From: Oscillospiraceae bacterium
GTDB taxonomy: Bacteria > Bacillota > Clostridia > Oscillospirales > JAKOTC01
Assembly (NCBI GenBank): GCA_035353335.1
Contig: DAOPZJ010000011.1
Location: 1-51,533 of the forward strand
Reading direction: 5' to 3'
DNA: 51,533 bases
The notes below the pieces were generated by a model. The model was given only the letters and a program-made list of their open reading frames with translations, did no database searches and was not told the DNA's origin. Both the position numbers and the translations under genes were made by a program. Shown here piece by piece: positions 42,630 through 51,531 of this stretch; the stretch's first letter is position 1, and each line of letters begins with the position of its first letter.

Positions 42630-44138
42630 ATGAAAAAGATTCATTTACTAATTTGGCTGATAATCCTTATAATCATTGTTTTTAACGGCTGCTATACTGA
42701 AAACAGAATAATTAATACGTTACCGGAAAAACCGTTTGAACAGGTTTGCGCAGGCTCTTATGGATATATGTTCCTAACTGCGGAAGGAGACGTATATTCC
42801 TATGGAAAAACGCAGGATATGAGTAATATAGGAATATATTTCTTAGGTATTAAAGATGCTGATCGAATCGATGTTCCGACAAAAATTCTATCCGATGCGG
42901 TAATAATAAGCGATAACCTTGGGATGCCGGCCGCAATAAAGAAAAATGGCGATTTATATGTTTGGGGATACAACGGAAAAAAACAAATTCTTGGATTTGA
43001 TGCAAATATCGAAATTGTATTGGAACCGACCAAGCTAATGGAGGGCGTCGCAGATGTCGGTTGGGGTTATGCAATAAAAAACAATGGTGATTTGTGGATT
43101 TGGGGTTCGTACGGTGATGTTAATCCGAGTACAGGAGAATTTATCGCAACTGCGCCTTATAAAAAATTGAGCGGGGTGAAAAAATGCATTTGCCGTGCCA
43201 TTTATTACGCGCTGAAAGAAGATGGGTCTTTATGGGCATGGGGGTATGCCAAAGAGTCCTCACGCGGTAACGGGAAGATGAGCATTGAGGACTCCGCATA
43301 TAACACACCGGTGAAAATCCTGGACAATGTCGCTGATATATCGGCGGTGGGATCACATACTTTAGCGCTCAAGACCGACGGCACTTTATGGGCTTGGGGC
43401 AGCAACGAATATGGGCAGGTCGGAAACGGTGAAAACGGCGATCTTTCTTCCAAAACAACGGACTGTGTGGTGACAGAGCCAATGCAGATTATGAGCGGCG
43501 TGGCATTGATTTATACCTCCACATGGTGCTCATTCGCAATCACCGAAAGCGGCGACCTTTACGGTTGGGGGCGGAATACGGGGTATTTATTTGATAAAAG
43601 CGCTGATGTCGTTAATACACCGAAACTTTTATTGAAGAATGTAAAAGAAATTGATAATTCATCCATCACTCGGTGTTATGCTTTGACGAACGACGGAAAG
43701 CTCTATTCCTGGGGACAATACGGTTATGGTATTTTAGGAACTGACTGCAGTTATGAGTTTAATCGGCTTGCGGAAAGCTTTGATGCGATAGGATCATCGG
43801 GTAATCAGCTTAATGAACAATATTGTTATGAACCGACACTGGTCACCGATGGGGTCGAATCGATTCTCGGCGGATATGAGTTAATGTTTGCCAAGATGCA
43901 GGACGGAAATTACCATTATTGGGGGATGGATACCTACAAAACCGTTCAAACTTACGGCGAGGCGAATTATGTCGAGTTCCTTCAATCAGGCGTATACGGG
44001 GCATCCAAATGGTATGAGGGAATGGTAACGGCGCCGGACTTTCCGGCGGACGCGGTGATTCCGGGCGCGATCATGCATCATCTTGATATTATCAAATATC
44101 CGACGGAATGCACTTTCCCGCCGTACATAGGGGATTGA
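42630..44138 (+). CDS. RCC1-repeat lipoprotein, cassette 1
   Basis: 502 aa from the ATG at 42630, best spaced from GGAG at 42618. The N-terminus MKKIHLLIWLIILIIIVFNG then Cys is a lipoprotein-type signal, with a lipobox of FNGC that is slightly unusual. The rest is a string of about seven RCC1/BNR-like blades, each with G(D/S/T)L(Y/W)xWG: GDLYVWGYNG, GDLWIWGSYG, GSLWAWGYAKE, GTLWAWGSNEYGQVGNG, GDLYGWGRNTG, GKLYSWGQYGYG. It should be a surface-anchored seven-bladed beta-propeller acting as a binding scaffold. The permease gene follows after 3 nt. The role (receptor, immunity or secretion partner) is unknown. Confidence 0.85.
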   Translation: MKKIHLLIWLIILIIIVFNGCYTENRIINTLPEKPFEQVCAGSYGYMFLTAEGDVYSYGKTQDMSNIGIYFLGIKDADRIDVPTKILSDAVIISDNLGMPAAIKKNGDLYVWGYNGKKQILGFDANIEIVLEPTKLMEGVADVGWGYAIKNNGDLWIWGSYGDVNPSTGEFIATAPYKKLSGVKKCICRAIYYALKEDGSLWAWGYAKESSRGNGKMSIEDSAYNTPVKILDNVADISAVGSHTLALKTDGTLWAWGSNEYGQVGNGENGDLSSKTTDCVVTEPMQIMSGVALIYTSTWCSFAITESGDLYGWGRNTGYLFDKSADVVNTPKLLLKNVKEIDNSSITRCYALTNDGKLYSWGQYGYGILGTDCSYEFNRLAESFDAIGSSGNQLNEQYCYEPTLVTDGVESILGGYELMFAKMQDGNYHYWGMDTYKTVQTYGEANYVEFLQSGVYGASKWYEGMVTAPDFPADAVIPGAIMHHLDIIKYPTECTFPPYIGD

Positions 44139-44141
44139 CGG

Positions 44142-45485
44142 ATGTTCAAAGTGATTTTTGAGCAGTCCGCAAAAGACCTGACCAAACAAAAGCTGCTCTC
44201 GGTTTTGATTGCGGTGATGTTCGCGGTGGGGTTGTTTCTGACCATCGGAATCGCCGGATACTATTCGCAGAATCAGACGAAACTCTCCGATTTTTACAAG
44301 GTATACGGGGAAAAGGACTACAAGTTTAAAGCCGGTGTTATGTCAACCGCTCTCGGCGATCAAAATATGGAACGAATCGAGGCCTGCATAAATTATTACC
44401 GTCAAATCAAGACCTCGACCGAATTCGAATCCTATACTTTTTCTAACGGGAGTTTGACAATTTTCGATTACAAGGGTCCCGACAGCTGTCTGGTCGGATA
44501 TGAAAATTACCAGCCGCAGCGCGATCTCGCGTTGATCGAATCGGACAGCGTCTATTCGCTTGCGAAGGCCTATATGATCGATCCGGGGGTGTTTGAGCGG
44601 TTTTCGTTGATAGTCGCTGTCGGCAAGGACTTTTCGGACTGCAGCGGTATTTACGACGGCTCGCCGATTCCGGTTGTAATGGGGTGGGATTACAACGGTT
44701 ATTATAAATTAGGAGAGATTTTTAAAGCACGTCTGCCGTGGGCTTATAATACAGTCGTATCCTATGAGGTAGTTGGTTTTCTGCCGCTCGACGCGGCGAT
44801 TCTGCCGATCAACAACGCTGACGAGGATTTACTTCGATTGTCAAATACCATGTTTATTCCGGCATATGACATAACAGGTACTGTAATACCAGATCCGCAG
44901 ATCGATACCAAGAACCATTATGCTTATGACGTTTATCTCAATCATTTATGCGATTTTATCTTGATTTCGAAAAACAATTCGATTGATTTAAGCGGTTATG
45001 GGAATCAAGAGTTGATCGGAAAAGCATCTTCCCAGCGAACAATGATTCTAACCAGCAGTTTTATGGCCGACGCCAACCGTTATTTCCGAATGCTTGAGAT
45101 GGCTTCGATTTTAATCGTGAGCGGAAGCTGCGTCTGTCTGGCGCTGAACCTGACTAATAAACTGATCGCAAATTTCAAGACTTATGCCATTCATCAGATT
45201 TCCGGCGGGACAGTCGGGGGACAGGCGGTGGCGATGATGCTCGAAGTGTTGATCTTAGCGGCGCTTTCGAACCTGATTGCGTACATATTGGCGCTGACGC
45301 TCGGGAAATATGTGTTTTCTTACAACGTGTCTGGTATTTTCGGCGTACAGGTCACGCGAATCGATTTCGCTTCGGTGTTGGCAGCGACAGCGGTTTCGAT
45401 TTTTGTTTGCTCAGCGTCTTTGGCCGTTCCGCTGATCAAGCTCTACCGGGTGGAATTCGACACGCTGCTGAGGGGGCGCGAATAA
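44142..45485 (+). CDS. FtsX/MacB-like permease, type A, cassette 1
   Basis: 447 aa. One N-terminal membrane helix (LLSVLIAVMFAVGLFLTIGIAGYY), a large extracellular domain (about 45-310), then three helices (MASILIVSGSCVCLALNL; AMMLEVLILAALSNLIAYILAL; VLAATAVSIFVCSASLAVPL), the FtsX topology. It ends LYRVEFDTLLRGRE, like the type A permease of cassette 2 (INHAEYDTFLRGNE), and both share the (K/R)YAIH(Q/L) motif after helix 2. Such permeases move lipids, peptides or signals in a mechanotransmission manner and need a cytosolic ATPase; none is encoded in this window. TAATG overlap with the next gene. Confidence 0.82.
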   Translation: MFKVIFEQSAKDLTKQKLLSVLIAVMFAVGLFLTIGIAGYYSQNQTKLSDFYKVYGEKDYKFKAGVMSTALGDQNMERIEACINYYRQIKTSTEFESYTFSNGSLTIFDYKGPDSCLVGYENYQPQRDLALIESDSVYSLAKAYMIDPGVFERFSLIVAVGKDFSDCSGIYDGSPIPVVMGWDYNGYYKLGEIFKARLPWAYNTVVSYEVVGFLPLDAAILPINNADEDLLRLSNTMFIPAYDITGTVIPDPQIDTKNHYAYDVYLNHLCDFILISKNNSIDLSGYGNQELIGKASSQRTMILTSSFMADANRYFRMLEMASILIVSGSCVCLALNLTNKLIANFKTYAIHQISGGTVGGQAVAMMLEVLILAALSNLIAYILALTLGKYVFSYNVSGIFGVQVTRIDFASVLAATAVSIFVCSASLAVPLIKLYRVEFDTLLRGRE

Positions 45486-46588
45486 TGAAAAGAGAGCTTT
45501 CCGTATTGCGCGCGAGTATGAAACGAATTCGGACGCAGGAAATATTACTGGTTTCCATATTTATGTTGATCGGGATTGGCTGTATCTTTTTCGGTGATTA
45601 TGCGGTCCGGAGTTATGAATTCGAACAGGCATCGAGAGGGTATTATTCTGAAAATGCGTTCGGAATGCAAGCGAGAAGTTCGACGAAAGCAGATATTGAC
45701 GTGACAGAGCTGTTGAAAAAATATATCAATGAGCATAAGGACGTCGTAATTTATCGTTATACAAAAGCAAGTTTAAGTTCGGTCGGGTTGATTTTTTCGG
45801 GGTATTCCTATTTGCCGCCGATACTCGAAGGCAGGTTTTTCGAGGCGTCGGACTTTTTCAGCGGAAAAGCATTATGCGTAGTCGGGAAGGATTTTACGCC
45901 GAATTCCGCCGAGACGATTGAAACAGAAAACGGAAAAGAATATTTGGTCTCCGGCGGAATCCGTTATGAAATTATCGGAAAAATGGGATATGAAATCAAA
46001 AGCCCCGCTAACAGGTCGTCAATTATGAATCTTGATGCACAAGCGATTATATTGCCCTATTATCACAGCGATTCGTTCGTAGTGGATACGGCAGATAAAA
46101 AGGCCGCAGAAGCCAGCCGTACGGAATTAAAGCAATTTCTGGCAGAAGTTGGCGCGGCTGTCACGATTTCCGAAATTCCGAAGTCCGAGATGTCGGTCTC
46201 TGAGTTTTTTAATATGAGTTTTCTTAACGTTATCATGTTGGTCTTCGGTGCTTTTACGATTGTCCTTGCAACAGTGCCTCTGACCCTGATGTGGTCGCAG
46301 AAAAGGCGAAGAGCTGTGGCCGTCCAGCGGATGCTCGGGTTCTCGACCTCATTTACGCTGTGGCGGATGTTTGGGCGGCTGATGATTTTGTTCCACTTGG
46401 GGTTTTTGCTCAGTTACGGAGTATATTTCATCATCGTTAAATTCGGTTATTTGAACCTGAAATCGTTTTTCAGCTTGGAAATGGCAGTGGCGTATTTAGG
46501 CGCGCTGGTGTTTAATATTTTAATCGCCATCGTGCCGTTTGTGCAGACCATGCGGGTCGAGCCGGGCGACGCGCTGAGACGGGAATAG
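45485..46588 (+). CDS. FtsX/MacB-like permease, type B, cassette 1
   Basis: 367 aa from the ATG at 45485, overlapping the type A stop by 1 nt. Helix 1 is EILLVSIFMLIGIGCIFFGD; the extracellular domain spans about 40-235; helices 2-4 lie in the C-terminal 130 residues (LNVIMLVFGAFTIVLATVPL; MILFHLGFLLSYGVYFII; AYLGALVFNILIAIVPFV). It ends MRVEPGDALRRE, the typical 'PxxALR' end of the family, and is homologous to the type B permease of cassette 2. A type A/type B heterodimer is the natural reading. Confidence 0.82.
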   Translation: MKRELSVLRASMKRIRTQEILLVSIFMLIGIGCIFFGDYAVRSYEFEQASRGYYSENAFGMQARSSTKADIDVTELLKKYINEHKDVVIYRYTKASLSSVGLIFSGYSYLPPILEGRFFEASDFFSGKALCVVGKDFTPNSAETIETENGKEYLVSGGIRYEIIGKMGYEIKSPANRSSIMNLDAQAIILPYYHSDSFVVDTADKKAAEASRTELKQFLAEVGAAVTISEIPKSEMSVSEFFNMSFLNVIMLVFGAFTIVLATVPLTLMWSQKRRRAVAVQRMLGFSTSFTLWRMFGRLMILFHLGFLLSYGVYFIIVKFGYLNLKSFFSLEMAVAYLGALVFNILIAIVPFVQTMRVEPGDALRRE

Positions 46589-46706
46589 GAAATGATAAAA
46601 TATTTTTAAAACCATGTTAGAAAATGGGCTTCTCATTTGATTTATAAATAGCGACTTATGCAACGAATTCGGTAGGATAAATTTCAATTGAAAGGAGGGA
46701 TTTGCG

Positions 46707-46859
46707 ATGGCAGCGATGAGTAGAGCTTATTTTTTGATCGATTCGATTTGCGCTGCCGGCTTTGCTCAAATCGAAACATCGAGGGAAACGAAGCGTCATG
46801 CTTTAAATCGGCCGCATCGGGCAGCAAAGCCCGAGCGGGAAGTGTTGACCGTAATTTGA
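46707..46859 (+). CDS. cassette 2 microprotein (50 aa, KRH...REVL family)
   Basis: ATG 46707 after AAAGGAGGG (spacing 7). Translation MAAMSRAYFLIDSICAAGFA then QIETSRETKRHALNRPHRAA and KPEREVLTVI. The KRH, RP, RA, P and REVL positions are shared with the cassette 1 microprotein, with synonymous codon changes. As there, strong inverted repeats occur in the DNA (TTCGATTTG/CAAATCGAA; CGGGC/GCCCG), so an RNA structure may overlap the ORF. Same place in the cassette: about 160 nt before the secreted-protein gene. No convincing -35/-10 pair was found in front of it (46589-46706). Confidence 0.58.
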   Translation: MAAMSRAYFLIDSICAAGFAQIETSRETKRHALNRPHRAAKPEREVLTVI

Positions 46860-47017
46860 TAACCTGCTATCCGGTGAGCGGAGGCCGGGTAACCGGAATA
46901 TTTCCCATGACAGGGTAACGTTACCGAAAAAGAATATTCATTCGTTTGACAGGTTTCGGCCTGTTCAATCGTTCTTGAAATGGAGGGAAGCGCTTCGTTT
47001 CCCTGAAAGGATTTAAT

Positions 47018-47368
47018 ATGAAAAAGCTTGTAAAAATCATCCTCTGCATCGCCATGTGTTTTTCCATGCTGGCGGCCATGGGTGTTGCGGTGAGCGCTGA
47101 TGAAAGGTATCCGATTTCTCCTGCCTATTCATCGGCTGTATTGACATACAGAGGCGGTAATGAGTATTACGGATCTGCGACCATGTCGATTTCGCAGACG
47201 TACACCTCATTCGACCTGTATTGGAGCACGATAGGAATCGACAGCGATGATACGGGCAGTTCAAGTTATGGCGTAATTGGATTTACCAACACTGTCTATT
47301 CATATCCCGGCCTTGAAGTTGATTGGCAGTGGATGTCCTCTTACCACGGCAACGGCGATCAAGCTTAG
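47018..47368 (+). CDS. cassette 2 secreted small protein (116 aa)
   Basis: GAAAGGA ribosome site 7 nt before ATG. Signal peptide MKKLVKIILCIAMCFSMLAA continuing MGVAVSA, cleavage predicted before DERYP, mature part about 89 residues: rich in Ser, Tyr, Gly, Thr and Trp (GGNEYYGSATMSISQTYTS, DLYWSTIGIDSDDTGSSS) and without Cys. It ends YHGNGDQA, similar in style to the GNSGYGQA end of the cassette 1 protein, though the rest is only distantly alike. It may be a secreted bacteriocin-like or signal protein; the sequence does not decide. Confidence 0.72.
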   Translation: MKKLVKIILCIAMCFSMLAAMGVAVSADERYPISPAYSSAVLTYRGGNEYYGSATMSISQTYTSFDLYWSTIGIDSDDTGSSSYGVIGFTNTVYSYPGLEVDWQWMSSYHGNGDQA

Positions 47369-47403
47369 TATAGTGCTACTTTTAATCCTTAAAAGTGGAC
47401 AAT

Positions 47404-47431
47404 GCCCGCCCCACCTTAAGGTGGGGCGGGC
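47404..47431 (+). terminator. 12-bp GC-rich hairpin between secreted-protein and RCC1 genes (cassette 2)
   Basis: GCCCGCCCCACC (47404-47415), TTAA loop, GGTGGGGCGGGC (47420-47431). Perfect 12-bp stem, followed by AAAAGAGATTC rather than a U tract. Same location as the hairpin in cassette 1, but different sequence. Confidence 0.7.
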
Positions 47432-47473
47432 AAAAGAGATTCTATTTATATTGAATAAAGTGGAGGGTTCAAT

Positions 47474-48952
47474 ATGAACAAAGTGTTTTTGTTTATAGTT
47501 GGTGTATCAATTCTACTTGTTTTATGCGGTTGTGAGAATTCAACGGCTTCTGTACCATCACAGGAAAGCGCAGCGCAGAGCAAGGAGAATGACTTAACGT
47601 TGGAAAACGGAGTCATTTGCAATTATTCGAAACTGGTCGATGGATCAAGAGGACATACGCTGTATTATCTCGAAACGGACGGAACGCTCTATGGATGGGG
47701 CAAAAATTATAATTACCTTCTCGGCCTGCCCATTCCGGAGCAGTATTATTCCTATAAGCCGATCGTATTAGCCACCGATGCCGCCGACGTTGTATGTAAT
47801 TTATTTACTACTTATATATTGAAAACCGACGGGACATTATGGGTTTTAGGGTATTATGAGCACGCTACGGACGGTTCCGACTACGTCGGTTCATGGACGC
47901 AAATCGCAGAAGATGTCAAGCAACTCCGCAGTGGAGGGAGCGGCAGGAATATCTGCGGGGTCTTGAAACAGGATGGCAGTTTGTATGTTTTGGGCTCGAC
48001 TTATGCCGGGAATGTTTCCCTGGTTCGATCGAACGTCGAAATTGATGAATTTGTTTTGAGGCCTGCGGATACCGGTGTGGATAGACTCGGCGGAATTCAC
48101 ATTGAATATTTCGGCAATACAATCGAAAGTCAATCTCAAGTCAATGTCGGTGTGCGTTACACAGTCGGATATTTCAAAGATGGCGCCTACTGGCAGGCAA
48201 TTGAAAACAAGGACGGGAGTTTTACGCTTCAAAAATTAGTTGATTCGAATGTCGCGCAGGTTCAAAATGTTAGCAGATTCGATTTTTATATCGATTTAGA
48301 GGAGAACCTCTGTTCAGCGAAAAAGGGGACGATTATAGCCGAGGATGTGACATCCTTCCTTTCGGGAACTGAAGGCAGCTGCATTTTCGTGACAAAAGAC
48401 CATAAGTTATGGGAAATCGGGATGACCACGCTGCCGGTTGATGGCGACTATGTTGTCTATGAAGAACCTAATTTTCTTTCGGAGGGCGTTGTAAAAATCT
48501 ATAACGCATCCGATACGGCAGCATTGACTTATTATATACTTAAAACTGATGGGACACTGTGGTGCTGGGGCGTAAATGGCTTCGGCCTGCTTGGTAACGG
48601 AACAGTCACCGCTGAGATTGCACGGGACAATGATTTGATACCCGAGGGAACGCCTGTTGAAGATGTCTGCGATGAGATTACACAGGTCTTGAATATCAGT
48701 AAAGTCCGGGATTTTTGTTATTCGACTCAGGTAAAAGTGGCGGTTACGAAAAGCGGAGAACGGTATATCTGGGGAGTAAACCCATATTATCGGGCATACA
48801 CAGATAGTACCAGCGAAAAAAATTCTCCTCATGCAGAATACAGTGAGGATCGCTCCACCGTACCGACTCCGGCTCATGTATTCCGAGAGGATTTCTTGCT
48901 TGTTCCGACGACATGGACAGAAGCATTTGAAAAGTATGGATATGAAAAGTAG
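47474..48952 (+). CDS. RCC1-repeat lipoprotein, cassette 2
   Basis: 492 aa; GGAGG-type site (GTGGAGGG) before ATG 47474. Lipoprotein signal MNKVFLFIVGVSILLVLCGC with a good LCGC lipobox, then a Ser/Gln-rich tether. RCC1-like blades include GTLYGWGKNYNYLLGL, GTLWVLGYYEHA, GSLYVLGSTYAG, GTLWCWGVNGFGLLGNG and ERYIWGVNPYY. The middle (about 180-330) is more diverged than in cassette 1. The end overlaps the next permease start by 17 nt. Likely the same scaffold role as the cassette 1 protein. Confidence 0.83.
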   Translation: MNKVFLFIVGVSILLVLCGCENSTASVPSQESAAQSKENDLTLENGVICNYSKLVDGSRGHTLYYLETDGTLYGWGKNYNYLLGLPIPEQYYSYKPIVLATDAADVVCNLFTTYILKTDGTLWVLGYYEHATDGSDYVGSWTQIAEDVKQLRSGGSGRNICGVLKQDGSLYVLGSTYAGNVSLVRSNVEIDEFVLRPADTGVDRLGGIHIEYFGNTIESQSQVNVGVRYTVGYFKDGAYWQAIENKDGSFTLQKLVDSNVAQVQNVSRFDFYIDLEENLCSAKKGTIIAEDVTSFLSGTEGSCIFVTKDHKLWEIGMTTLPVDGDYVVYEEPNFLSEGVVKIYNASDTAALTYYILKTDGTLWCWGVNGFGLLGNGTVTAEIARDNDLIPEGTPVEDVCDEITQVLNISKVRDFCYSTQVKVAVTKSGERYIWGVNPYYRAYTDSTSEKNSPHAEYSEDRSTVPTPAHVFREDFLLVPTTWTEAFEKYGYEK

Positions 48953-50084
48953 CAAAAAAGCAGTGGGGAAAGGCGCAGGACGGAAATTTCGGAAAATTAA
49001 GACCGAGGAAGTCCTGCTGGTCTTGATTTTCGCATTTGTCAGCGTCGCCGCGGTATTCGGCGGGCGCTACGCCGCTGAGCGGTTAGCTCTGACCGCTTCG
49101 GAGACCGCTTTTTATTCCAAGGATGCACAGGCGTTTTACGCGCTCATCCAGAGCGCCGACGGCAACGACACCCATGTGGATTTTCAAACCCTGATTGATT
49201 TTGCTAACCAAAAAGGTAATGTGACCGTATTCGCGGGAGCGGTGTCGGCATCGTTCTCAACCGGCGTCTATTCCTCCGACCCGGATTATCAAAATGCCGT
49301 GAAAACCGGTCGGGGATTTACCCATGACGACTTTGCGTGCGGAAACAATGTCGCGCTGTTTATCAACCGGGGTAAGTCGCTGATGAAAAATTACGCCGTG
49401 ATTGAAGAGGGCGGCAAAGAATATGTAGACTCGCTGAACCCGGTGTTTGATTTGGCACCCGAAAACGCGCTGTTAGTCGGCGAGCTTGATCGTGACAATT
49501 TCGGAGGCAGCGCCGAGCTGGTGGTCTATAACCTCAATTCTGCCAGCGCCGTCAACGTCATCACACCGGTGTTTGTGCTGGACGGCGGTCCCGCGAAACG
49601 GACGCAGGAACTCTTCGCGGAGTTGAGAGAATTACTTGAAACACAGGGCTTTACGGTTACCCCGTTCGAACTTCCGCCCGCCGGACTGGATATCACCCGC
49701 TTCTTCAAGATGGATATTTTAAATATTCTCGTGATCGCTTTCGCGGTGCTTTCAGCGGTCGTCGCAACGGCGCCGATCACGATGTTATGGGCAAAAAAAC
49801 GATTTTCCGATATCGCGGTTCGCCGTCTGCTCGGGTTTGGAGGCGATCGAATCTTTTGGCAATTGATCCTTCGGTTTCTGATGATGTTCAACTTGGGGTT
49901 TTTAGGCGCTTATGGCGTGATGTACATATTCAAATTGACCGCGGGATTTGAACTGCCGGGTTTATTCTCCGGAGCGGTCTTGATTGCCTATGCCGCCGCG
50001 CTTGCGTTCAATCTGCTGACCGCGCTGGTTCCGGTGATCAAGTGTATGCGCATTGAGCCGGGCGACGCGTTACGGAGGGCTTAA
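48936..50084 (+). CDS. FtsX/MacB-like permease, type B, cassette 2
   Basis: 382 aa from the ATG at 48936, inside the end of the RCC1 gene; a second ATG two codons later is equally possible, and neither has a strong ribosome site, so translation is probably coupled. Helix 1 is EEVLLVLIFAFVSVAAVFGG, then an extracellular domain to about 245, and three C-terminal helices (ILNILVIAFAVLSAVVATAP; MFNLGFLGAYGVMYIFKL; AYAAALAFNLLTALVPVI). Ends MRIEPGDALRRA. Homologous to the cassette 1 type B permease, but here it comes before the type A gene instead of after. Confidence 0.82.
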   Translation: MDMKSSKKAVGKGAGRKFRKIKTEEVLLVLIFAFVSVAAVFGGRYAAERLALTASETAFYSKDAQAFYALIQSADGNDTHVDFQTLIDFANQKGNVTVFAGAVSASFSTGVYSSDPDYQNAVKTGRGFTHDDFACGNNVALFINRGKSLMKNYAVIEEGGKEYVDSLNPVFDLAPENALLVGELDRDNFGGSAELVVYNLNSASAVNVITPVFVLDGGPAKRTQELFAELRELLETQGFTVTPFELPPAGLDITRFFKMDILNILVIAFAVLSAVVATAPITMLWAKKRFSDIAVRRLLGFGGDRIFWQLILRFLMMFNLGFLGAYGVMYIFKLTAGFELPGLFSGAVLIAYAAALAFNLLTALVPVIKCMRIEPGDALRRA

Positions 50085-50085
50085 A

Positions 50086-51531
50086 ATGAAAATCATCATT
50101 CACCAGATTTTGCAGAGTTTTAAAAAGACGCCCGTATTGAGTGTTTTGATTGTGTTGCTGTATTGCGCGGGGTTGTTCATCATCGGAGGAACTTATGTCT
50201 ATCTGCAAAACTCCGAGGCCCTCAGCGCACAGTTCACCACAGTATACGGCGCCGACAGCGCACGGGTGATCTGTATGCTGTCCAACCGGGTGACTTGGGA
50301 GGGTATTCAAAAACCGGAATGCGTGGAGGCCATCAAGATGTTTTACAGCGAACTTCGGCGCTCTTATCCGCAGTATGGGTTTTTTAATTTCGGAAAGTAT
50401 TGGACCGGAGTGATCGACTACCGGGGAAGCGATTGCTATATTGATAAATATGATGTCGGAAGTCCGAGTAAAAACTTGATTTGCCAGAAAACCGGTGTTT
50501 CCTACTCCACGTTGCTAAATCTGATGGTCTCACAGGACTATTTGAATTATTTTAAAATCCGCGTGACGCAGGGCAAGGATTTTTCCGGTTATCCGAAAGA
50601 TTATTTTACCTATGTTCCCGGACGGGTTTATCCGCTGATTATGGGTGCGGGACTGGCGGAGAATTATCAGATCGGAGATCGGGTTCAACTTTATATGGAA
50701 TCGGGGCTTCCGCTGATTCTGGATTTTGAAGTCGTCGGCTTCCTCGACAAAGGACAGGCGACGCTCGATGTCAATACCAATGCGGCGACCGCACCCGACG
50801 CCGACGAGACCTCGGAGGATAAACTGCTGTATTTAGACGGCTGGCTGATTGTGCCGTGGATTGACATGGGCGATGTCTTTGATTATAACGCGGTCTCGGA
50901 AGATGCGAACATGGCTAAGATGCAAAAAGTTTCTGTTTTGAGACCATGTTATCAGATGATGATCTGCGTGGGCAACGGTTTTCCGGAAGAAGTGACCGAT
51001 GCGATTTCCGACGTCGCGGGGAAAGTCGTATATCATTCCGAAACCGGAGCGACGTTCGCAGACGACGTCTCCGGCTGGGGGAATGTGATGAGCATCCCGA
51101 ATGCATTTTACAGTGAGATGGGCAGATTCTTTAATTTGTTGTTTTACAGCAGTTTGTTCATTTTACTCTCCTGCATGGTATGTATATCTATCAATCTGCT
51201 GAATAAAGTCAACGCCAATCTACCTAGATATGCCATACACCTGTTATGCGGCGCAAAACTCGGAGATATACGGGCGTTTGCCATCGGAGAGATATTGGCG
51301 ATCACGCTGCTTTCGGACATCGGCGCTTTGGCAGCTTTGGTTTTTGTCGGGGACAGAATTTTTTCATTTCATTACGGCAGTTTATACAGCATGAACATCG
51401 GGGGGCTTTCGTTGGCCTCGGTGTTGATGATTCTCGGAGTGAATGCGGCGGTGTTCGTCCTATCACTTGCCTATCCGTTGTGGCGCATCAACCACGCCGA
51501 ATATGATACATTCTTAAGGGGGAATGAATGA
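50086..51531 (+). CDS. FtsX/MacB-like permease, type A, cassette 2
   Basis: 481 aa from the ATG at 50086, one base after the previous stop, with GGAGGG just upstream. Helix 1 VLSVLIVLLYCAGLFIIGGT, a large extracellular domain, and three C-terminal helices (LLFYSSLFILLSCMVCISI; EILAITLLSDIGALAALVF; VLMILGVNAAVFVLSLAY). The (R)YAIHLLCGAKLGD motif and the end INHAEYDTFLRGNE match the cassette 1 type A protein. Its stop overlaps an ATG at the very end of the window (51531-51533, TGATG), so another gene, perhaps a further permease or the missing ATPase, starts there. Confidence 0.84.
   Translation: MKIIIHQILQSFKKTPVLSVLIVLLYCAGLFIIGGTYVYLQNSEALSAQFTTVYGADSARVICMLSNRVTWEGIQKPECVEAIKMFYSELRRSYPQYGFFNFGKYWTGVIDYRGSDCYIDKYDVGSPSKNLICQKTGVSYSTLLNLMVSQDYLNYFKIRVTQGKDFSGYPKDYFTYVPGRVYPLIMGAGLAENYQIGDRVQLYMESGLPLILDFEVVGFLDKGQATLDVNTNAATAPDADETSEDKLLYLDGWLIVPWIDMGDVFDYNAVSEDANMAKMQKVSVLRPCYQMMICVGNGFPEEVTDAISDVAGKVVYHSETGATFADDVSGWGNVMSIPNAFYSEMGRFFNLLFYSSLFILLSCMVCISINLLNKVNANLPRYAIHLLCGAKLGDIRAFAIGEILAITLLSDIGALAALVFVGDRIFSFHYGSLYSMNIGGLSLASVLMILGVNAAVFVLSLAYPLWRINHAEYDTFLRGNE

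Noticed and set aside
46790..46860. Possible c-di-GMP-I riboswitch in the microprotein region (GGGCAGCAAAGCCC)
   Set aside because: It only superficially resembles the GEMM core; the flanking conserved bases are missing and coding evidence is better.
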